A stretch of 39,744 bases of DNA, taken from the NCBI GenBank assembly GCA_903881475.1, contig CAIRTK010000025.1:1-39744 (forward strand). Direction: 5' to 3'. The position numbers and the translations under genes are program-made. Positions 34,609-39,744 of the stretch are shown in pieces. Source of the stretch: an uncultured Opitutia bacterium (GTDB lineage Bacteria; Verrucomicrobiota; Verrucomicrobiia; Opitutales; Opitutaceae). Within the stretch, counting starts at the first letter, position 1. Every line of letters begins with the position of its first letter. The notes beneath the pieces were generated by a model. That model was not told the origin of the DNA. It ran no database searches and was given only the letters and a program-made list of their open reading frames with translations.

Positions 34609-35352
34609 CTACTTGTCGCCCCCAAAGAGTTTCTTGAGGCCCTCGCCGGTCTTCCTGATTCCCTCGACTGCGGCGGCGCCGGCGGTGGTGCCGATTTTGC
34701 CGGCGGCATGCGTGGTGGCACCCACGACGTCACTGGTCACACTCTTCATGATCGCGAACGCCAGCTGGTTGGCCGTGATACCGCCTTCCTTGGTGCCAAG
34801 GTCGTCCAGTTCGATCGGCGGCATCGGCAGCGGCAGGGCGGCGACCCCGACGCCGAGGGTGACTTTCCCGTTGGTCAGGCGGAAATGCCTGACTTCAAAC
34901 TTGGTGGGCCCGCCGGGCGGGGTACCGGGCGCGGCCGCCTGGCGGTTGCCGCCCATGGCTGCCTCGACGTTTTTCAGCAGGTCGTTGATGTTGCTGGAAA
35001 TAATCTTGGTCTCGTAGGCAAACTCCGCCTGGTCGATCACGATTTCCTCGATGATGACGTGGTCGCCGAAAATGGAGAACGGCTTCATTACAATGTGCAC
35101 CCGGCCGAGGTAAAAGGCCCGGCCCGGGCTCCAGCCGGCGGGGTTGTCCACCGCGAGGCCGGTGAGGGTGCCGCTGCCCGAGAGCGGCGAGATGTTCGCG
35201 CCGGCGAGCTCTACCTTGGTTTGGGTGAGCAAGGGCGCGATCCGGTTGACCCCGGCTTTCACCACCGAGCCGAGAAAATATGCCAGGCCGACATAGATCA
35301 CCAGTGCGAGCACGACGACCGAGGCCCCGAGGTAAGTGAAGAATTTTTTCAT
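34609..35352 (-). CDS. AsmA-like membrane-anchored protein
   Basis: 247 residues. One N-terminal membrane helix (LGASVVVLALVIYVGLAYFL), then a beta-rich body with GSGTLTGLAVDNPAGW and FYLGRVHI, reminiscent of the AsmA/YhdP superfamily of bridge-like envelope proteins. The C-terminal third is low complexity (GATTHAAGKIGTTAGAAAVE). It is shorter than most AsmA proteins. The role is probably in the envelope; the exact function is unknown. The ATG at 35352 gives the MKKFFTY start. Confidence 0.65.
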   Translation of the reverse strand: MKKFFTYLGASVVVLALVIYVGLAYFLGSVVKAGVNRIAPLLTQTKVELAGANISPLSGSGTLTGLAVDNPAGWSPGRAFYLGRVHIVMKPFSIFGDHVIIEEIVIDQAEFAYETKIISSNINDLLKNVEAAMGGNRQAAAPGTPPGGPTKFEVRHFRLTNGKVTLGVGVAALPLPMPPIELDDLGTKEGGITANQLAFAIMKSVTSDVVGATTHAAGKIGTTAGAAAVEGIRKTGEGLKKLFGGDK

Positions 35353-35477
35353 AGCGGAACCCCGCCAGCATGAACGGTCCCGCCGACGGCACAATCCCAT
35401 CCACGGACCATGGATTGGCCGGTTGGTTCAAACCCCGGTCCACGCCGAAACAACTCCGCTGGAATCCGCCGGGGAAC

Positions 35478-35714
35478 CTAGCGCTGCGCCAGCCCGCCTG
35501 GTGCGCTCACGGGATGGTCTGCCTCGGTCGGATACAAGTCGGTCCCGGCGGAAGAAAACCTTTCTCCGACATACCCGAGGCCCAGTCCCAGAAACAGCAG
35601 CCAGAGCGCGCAGGCCACCACCCGCCACTGGGCCGATCCCGAAGCCAGCTCATCCCGCACTTTCAGGTTGCGGGCCGCGAATCTACCCGAACTGCGTGAG
35701 GCAGTAGGATTCAT
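35478..35714 (-). CDS. Small single-span membrane protein
   Basis: 78 residues: a basic, Ser-rich N-terminus (MNPTASRSSGRFAARNLKVR), one membrane helix (VVACALWLLFLGLGLGYVG) and a short outside tail. It sits upstream of the AsmA-like gene on the same strand (125-bp gap) and is divergent from parE. No family is recognised; the hydrophobic helix with flanking charges supports it as coding. Confidence 0.5.
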   Translation of the reverse strand: MNPTASRSSGRFAARNLKVRDELASGSAQWRVVACALWLLFLGLGLGYVGERFSSAGTDLYPTEADHPVSAPGGLAQR

Positions 35715-35850
35715 GCGCGTTCAGACGTGTCCGGCCGGAGTTTGTTACCTGCCGGCGCTTTTTTGACCAAAAATTCCCCATCGGTGGCCCCGGCAATTTC
35801 GCTTGTCACCCCGCGTCATGGCGGGACGCTGTGCGCCATACCGATTCCCC

Positions 35851-37692
35851 ATGGCCCAAGCCTATACCGAAGCCAGCATCAAGACCCTCAGCTCCCTCGA
35901 CCATATCCGACTGCGCCCCGGCATGTACATCGGGCGCCTGGGCAACGGGCAGCACGCCGAGGACGGCATCTACGTCCTGCTCAAGGAAACCATCGATAAC
36001 TCCATCGACGAGTTCATGATGGGGCAGGGGAGGAAGATCGAGGTCGAGCTGACCGACCGCACCGTGCGCGTGCGCGACTACGGCCGCGGCATCCCGCTCG
36101 GCAAGCTCGTGGACTGCGTCTCGATCATCAACACCGGCGCCAAGTACGACAGCGAGACCTTCCAGAAGGCGGTCGGCCTCAACGGCGTCGGCCAAAAGGC
36201 GGTCAACGCCCTTTCCGTCTCCTACCGCGCCCAGGCCTTCCGGGACGGCGACACCAAGCTGGCCGAGTTTGCCCAAGGCAAGCTGAAGAAGGAGACCAAG
36301 GTCACCAAGACCGACGAGCGTAACGGCACCCTGATCGAGTTCACCCCCGACACCGCGCTCTTTGGCGCCGACTTCAAGTTCCGCCTCGAATTCATCGAGG
36401 ACATGCTCTGGAACTACGCCTTTCTCAACCGCGGGCTCACCCTCACGCTCAACGGCAAGCCCTTTAAGTCGGAGCACGGCCTGAAGGACCTCCTCACCAA
36501 GGAACTCAGCGGCGAGCCCCTTTACCCGATCATCCATCTCGAGGGTGAGGACATCGAGGTGGCCTTCACCCACGGCAACCATTACGGCGAGGAGTACTGG
36601 TCTTTCGTCAACGGCCAGCACACCACCATGGGCGGCACGCACCTTGCCGCTTTCCGCGAGGCGCTGGTCGACACGCTCCGCAACCACTTCAAGAAGGACT
36701 TCGATGCCGCGGATGTCCGCCAGTCCATCGACGCAGCCATCGTGGTCCGCGTGCAGGAGCCGGTCTTCGAGTCGCAGACCAAGACCAAGCTCGGCTCGGC
36801 CGACCTCGGCCCCAAGGGCCCTTCGATCAAGGAATTCGTCGGCAAGTTCATGCAGCAGTCGCTCGACACCTACCTGCACAAGAACCGGGAGACGGCCGAG
36901 ATCATCCGGAAGAAGATCGACGAGAACGAGCATGAGCGGAAGGAACTCGCCGGCATCCGCAACATCGCCCGCGAGCGGGCCAAGAAGGCCTCGCTCCACA
37001 ACCGCAAGCTCCGCGACTGCCGCCTCCACCTCGGCGACCGCAACCCGCGTTCCGAGGAGAGCACGCTCTTCATCGTCGAGGGCGACTCCGCCGCCGGCTC
37101 GCTCACCGCCACGCGCGATGTCCAGACGCAGGCCGTCTTCGCGCTCAAGGGCAAGCCGCTTAACACCTACGGCCTGACCAAGAAGGTCATCTACGAGAAC
37201 GAGGAATTCCACCTCCTGCAGGCCGCGCTCAACATCGAGGACGGCCTCGACGGCCTCCGCTACAACAAGATCGTCATCGCCACCGACGCCGACGTCGACG
37301 GCATGCACATCCGGCTCCTGCTGCTCTCGTTCTTCCTGCAGTTCTTCCCCGACGTCATCCGCAACAACCACCTTTTCATCCTGCAGACGCCGCTTTTTCG
37401 CGTGCGCAACAAGAAGCTCACGCGCTACTGCTACTCCGAGCAGGAGAAGCAGGCCGCCGTCGCCGAGTGCGGCGCCAGCCATGAGATCACGCGCTTCAAG
37501 GGCCTGGGTGAAATCTCCGCCGGCGAGTTCAAGGACTTCATCGGAGAAAATATCCGGCTCGATCCCGTGAACCTCCACCACCTCTTCAGCAGCGAGGAGC
37601 TCCTGTCCTTCTTCATGGGCAAGAACACGCCCGAGCGGCAGGATTTTATCATTGATAATCTCAGGGTGGAAAAAGATTTGGTCGAAGCCTGA
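35851..37692 (+). CDS. parE: DNA topoisomerase IV subunit B (ParE)
   Basis: 613 residues, the ATPase subunit. The GHKL motifs are [13 protein letters not shown], the DYGRGIPLG loop and [12 protein letters not shown]; the TOPRIM motifs are VEGDSAAGS and [12 protein letters not shown]. The phrase [20 protein letters not shown] matches the ParE type of Bacteroidetes and chlamydiae better than GyrB. The ATG at 35851 ([10 protein letters not shown]) directly precedes family homology; the start follows ccgattcccc without a Shine-Dalgarno sequence. It forms an operon with parC, whose start is 184 bp further on across a palindromic repeat. Confidence 0.93.
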   Translation: MAQAYTEASIKTLSSLDHIRLRPGMYIGRLGNGQHAEDGIYVLLKETIDNSIDEFMMGQGRKIEVELTDRTVRVRDYGRGIPLGKLVDCVSIINTGAKYDSETFQKAVGLNGVGQKAVNALSVSYRAQAFRDGDTKLAEFAQGKLKKETKVTKTDERNGTLIEFTPDTALFGADFKFRLEFIEDMLWNYAFLNRGLTLTLNGKPFKSEHGLKDLLTKELSGEPLYPIIHLEGEDIEVAFTHGNHYGEEYWSFVNGQHTTMGGTHLAAFREALVDTLRNHFKKDFDAADVRQSIDAAIVVRVQEPVFESQTKTKLGSADLGPKGPSIKEFVGKFMQQSLDTYLHKNRETAEIIRKKIDENEHERKELAGIRNIARERAKKASLHNRKLRDCRLHLGDRNPRSEESTLFIVEGDSAAGSLTATRDVQTQAVFALKGKPLNTYGLTKKVIYENEEFHLLQAALNIEDGLDGLRYNKIVIATDADVDGMHIRLLLLSFFLQFFPDVIRNNHLFILQTPLFRVRNKKLTRYCYSEQEKQAAVAECGASHEITRFKGLGEISAGEFKDFIGENIRLDPVNLHHLFSSEELLSFFMGKNTPERQDFIIDNLRVEKDLVEA

Positions 37693-37702
37693 TCATCATG
37701 GG

Positions 37703-37815
37703 CTCACGCAGAGACGCAGGGACGCAGAGGGACCGGAATGAAATTTGGTCGGATCGTTGCTGCCTTAATCCGCGCCCTACTTCCCCTTTTCCGCGCCTCT
37801 GCGTCTCTGCGTGAG
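37703..37815. repeat. REP-like palindrome (ctcacgcagagacgcag family) between parE and parC
   Basis: Arm ctcacgcagagacgcag (37703-37719) has a perfect 17-base complement at 37799-37815. A related gcgcctttgcgtggg follows. It is present inside the parE-parC gap and carries no gene. Confidence 0.8.
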
Positions 37816-37875
37816 ATAATCCCGTTCCTCCCTCCCTGACTCCGCGCCTTTGCGTGGGACCCAATCCTTTCAGCA

Positions 37876-39744
37876 ATGCCCAAGAAAAAGCCTTCCAAGA
37901 AAAACGACCAGACCGAGCTGCCGCTCGACGCCGCGCCTGCGATCCCATCTGAAGAAGGTGCACCGCCGCCAGAGCCGGGTGCGGCTCCAAAGTCCGAGCC
38001 TGCCGCCTCAAGCCTGCCGCCGGCCGCTTCCGAGGCTCCGCCGCCGAAGCGCAAGAAAGGCGAGAAGGTCCAGGACGAGCAGGCGCCGCTCGCGCAGAGC
38101 TACCGCAACTGGTTTCTCGACTACGCCAGCTACGTCATCCTCGACCGTGCCGTCCCGCACATCGACGACGGCCTGAAACCCGTCCAGCGCCGCGTCCTCC
38201 ACACGCTCTGGGACATGGACGACGGCCGCTTTCACAAGGTCGCCAACGTCGTCGGCGCCACGATGAAGCTGCACCCGCACGGCGACGCCTCCATCGGCGC
38301 TGCGCTCGTGTCCATCGGCCAGCGCGCCTGGCTCATCGAGCCGCAGGGCAACTACGGCAACCTGCTCACCGGCGACGATGCCGCAGCGCCCCGGTACATC
38401 GAGGCCCGCCTCACCGCCTTCGCCAAGGACGTCCTCTTCAACCCGAAGACCACCACCTGGCAGCTCAGCTACGACGGCCGCAACAAGGAGCCGATCACGC
38501 TGCCCGCCAAGTTCCCGATCGTCCTGCTCGAGGGCGCCGACGGCATCGCGGTCGGCCTCTCGACCAAGATCCTCCCGCACAACTTCAACGACCTCTGCCG
38601 CGCGGCGATCAACCACCTCCAAGGGAAAACCTTCCGCATTCTGCCCGACTTCCCCACGGGCGGCACCGCCGATTTCTCGGAATACAACGACGGCGAGCGC
38701 GGCGGCAAGGTGAAGGTCCGCGCCAAGATCGAGGAGCGGTCCAAGTACCTGCTCGCCATCACCGAACTCCCCTACGGCGTCACGACGGAGTCGCTCATCG
38801 AGTCCATCCTCGCCGCCAACGCCAAGGGCAAGATCAAGGTCAAGCACGTCGACGACAATACCGCCGACAAGGTCGAGATCCTGATCCACCTCCCGCAGGG
38901 CGCCGAGCCCGACAAGGTCATCCAGCAGCTCTACGTCTTCACCAACTGCCAGGTGCAGCTCAACCCCGCCGCATGCGTCATCGTCCGCGACCCCAAGACC
39001 GGCGACGACAAGCCGCACTTCCTCGGCGTCCGCGACATCCTCAAGACCAGCGCCGAGGCCACGAAGGAACTCCTCAAGCGCGAACTCGAGATCAAGCTCG
39101 GCGAGCTCGAGCAGCAGTGGCATTGGGATTCGCTCGAGCGCATCTTCATCGAGGAGCGCATCTACCGGCTTATCGAGAAGTCCAAGACCTGGGAGAGCGT
39201 GCTGGCCGAGATCCGCGGCGGCCTGAAGCCGTTCCTCAAGCAGCTGCGCCGCGACGTGACCGACGACGACATCGTCCGGCTGACCGAGATCCGCATCAAG
39301 CGCATCTCCGCCTACAACCGCTTCCAAGCCGAGGAGGCCATGAAGAAGATCGAGGAGGGGATCAAGGAGACCAAGGCCAACCTGAAGAAGCTCACGGAGT
39401 ACGCCGTCGCGTGGTTCGAGATGCTGCAGGAAAAATACGGCAAGGGCATCAGGCGGAAGACGAGCTACGACGAGATCGAGCAGATCGACGCGTCCGAGGT
39501 CGTCTCGGCCAACCAGCGCCTCTACGTCAACCGCGAGGACGGCTTCATCGGCCTGAACTGGCGCCAGCACGAGTTCGTGACGGAGTGCACGATCCTCGAC
39601 AGCGTGCTCACGATCATGGGCGACGCGACGCTCAAGGTCAGCAAGGTCGCCGACAAGACCTTCATGGGCCTCGACATCCGGCACGTCGCAATCTGGCCGA
39701 AGGACGGCGACACGAAATTCTACACGATGATCTACCGGGACGGC
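37876..39744 (+). CDS. parC: DNA topoisomerase IV subunit A (ParC), partial at right edge
   Basis: 623 residues visible, running off the window without a stop. The first 70 residues or so are a Lys/Pro/Ala-rich, probably unstructured extension (MPKKKPSKKN), not usual in the family. The core begins YRNWFLDYASYVILDRAVPH; catalytic Y174 lies in APRYIEAR; the region that corresponds to the quinolone-resistance segment reads HPHGDASIGAALV, with A138 and A142 at the two drug-contact positions. It cuts and re-seals DNA together with ParE. A clear continuous reading frame extends from the ATG at 37876 to the edge. The C-terminal beta-propeller is not in view. Confidence 0.93.
   Translation, partial: MPKKKPSKKNDQTELPLDAAPAIPSEEGAPPPEPGAAPKSEPAASSLPPAASEAPPPKRKKGEKVQDEQAPLAQSYRNWFLDYASYVILDRAVPHIDDGLKPVQRRVLHTLWDMDDGRFHKVANVVGATMKLHPHGDASIGAALVSIGQRAWLIEPQGNYGNLLTGDDAAAPRYIEARLTAFAKDVLFNPKTTTWQLSYDGRNKEPITLPAKFPIVLLEGADGIAVGLSTKILPHNFNDLCRAAINHLQGKTFRILPDFPTGGTADFSEYNDGERGGKVKVRAKIEERSKYLLAITELPYGVTTESLIESILAANAKGKIKVKHVDDNTADKVEILIHLPQGAEPDKVIQQLYVFTNCQVQLNPAACVIVRDPKTGDDKPHFLGVRDILKTSAEATKELLKRELEIKLGELEQQWHWDSLERIFIEERIYRLIEKSKTWESVLAEIRGGLKPFLKQLRRDVTDDDIVRLTEIRIKRISAYNRFQAEEAMKKIEEGIKETKANLKKLTEYAVAWFEMLQEKYGKGIRRKTSYDEIEQIDASEVVSANQRLYVNREDGFIGLNWRQHEFVTECTILDSVLTIMGDATLKVSKVADKTFMGLDIRHVAIWPKDGDTKFYTMIYRDG

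Noticed and set aside
35806-37581. Long minus-strand frame opposite parE
   Set aside because: Antisense shadow of parE with repetitive Val/Leu/Asp/Glu composition.
36000-37692. Possibility that the type II topoisomerase pair is GyrB/GyrA
   Set aside because: The TOPRIM region and the APRYIEAR active site fit the ParE/ParC type better, and the two genes are adjacent in that order. A full tree would settle it.
38008-39684. Long minus-strand frame opposite parC
   Set aside because: Antisense shadow of parC; no motif, and parC is unambiguous.

Overview
The window looks like a stretch of a GC-rich Verrucomicrobiota chromosome, most likely Opitutaceae. The support is gene content and style: a Chlamydia-like class Ic ribonucleotide reductase, ParE/ParC of the type seen in the Bacteroidetes and Chlamydiae, many phytanoyl-CoA-dioxygenase-like and glycoside-hydrolase-like genes, several starts preceded by C/T-rich DNA instead of a Shine-Dalgarno sequence, and many short dispersed palindromes. 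This is inference from reading proteins; no database was searched.

Layout. 1-136: tail of an IS3-like transposase and its probable right end. 137-470: a leader with three overlapping inverted repeats before nrdB. 471-5079: nrdB and nrdA, closed by a clear terminator. 5253-10471: PLD-nuclease-like secreted protein, OpgC-like membrane protein, an unrecognised protein, an RNB/S1 ribonuclease and a small basic protein, all on the plus strand. 10511-13128 (minus): a YchJ-like SEC-C protein and a Tgt fused to an MnmC-like methyltransferase. 13199-17488: a small RHH-like protein, a REP-like palindrome, then a carbohydrate-type group (two PhyH-family dioxygenases, an SDR epimerase, a GH29-like hydrolase). 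17632-18716: EngB and a ferritin-like protein. About 18930-20824: an A/T-richer island holding two gene fragments and a membrane protein, abutting the damaged end of an outer-membrane barrel gene.

21825-31755 holds mostly single genes: a small zinc protein, a DUF3892 protein, a DTW-domain tRNA-modifying enzyme, a fatty acid desaturase, a peroxiredoxin, a GH78-like protein, an M55 aminopeptidase, a glycine-zipper lipoprotein, a tiny membrane protein, an MFS exporter and an aldo/keto reductase. 31923-35714: a DUF1684 protein, a REP-associated transposase bounded by perfect 30-bp inverted repeats, a DsbA-family protein, an AsmA-like protein and a small membrane protein. 35851-39744: parE and the 5' part of parC, which runs off the window.

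The best leads are the Tgt-MnmC-like fusion (two anticodon wobble-position activities in one chain), NrdB with leucine at the radical position and its structured leader, the PLD-like protein whose HKD lysine is threonine and which carries a TonB/TolA-like tail, the rearranged island, and at least five families of short dispersed palindromes alongside one complete RAYT element. No CRISPR array, rRNA or tRNA was seen by eye.
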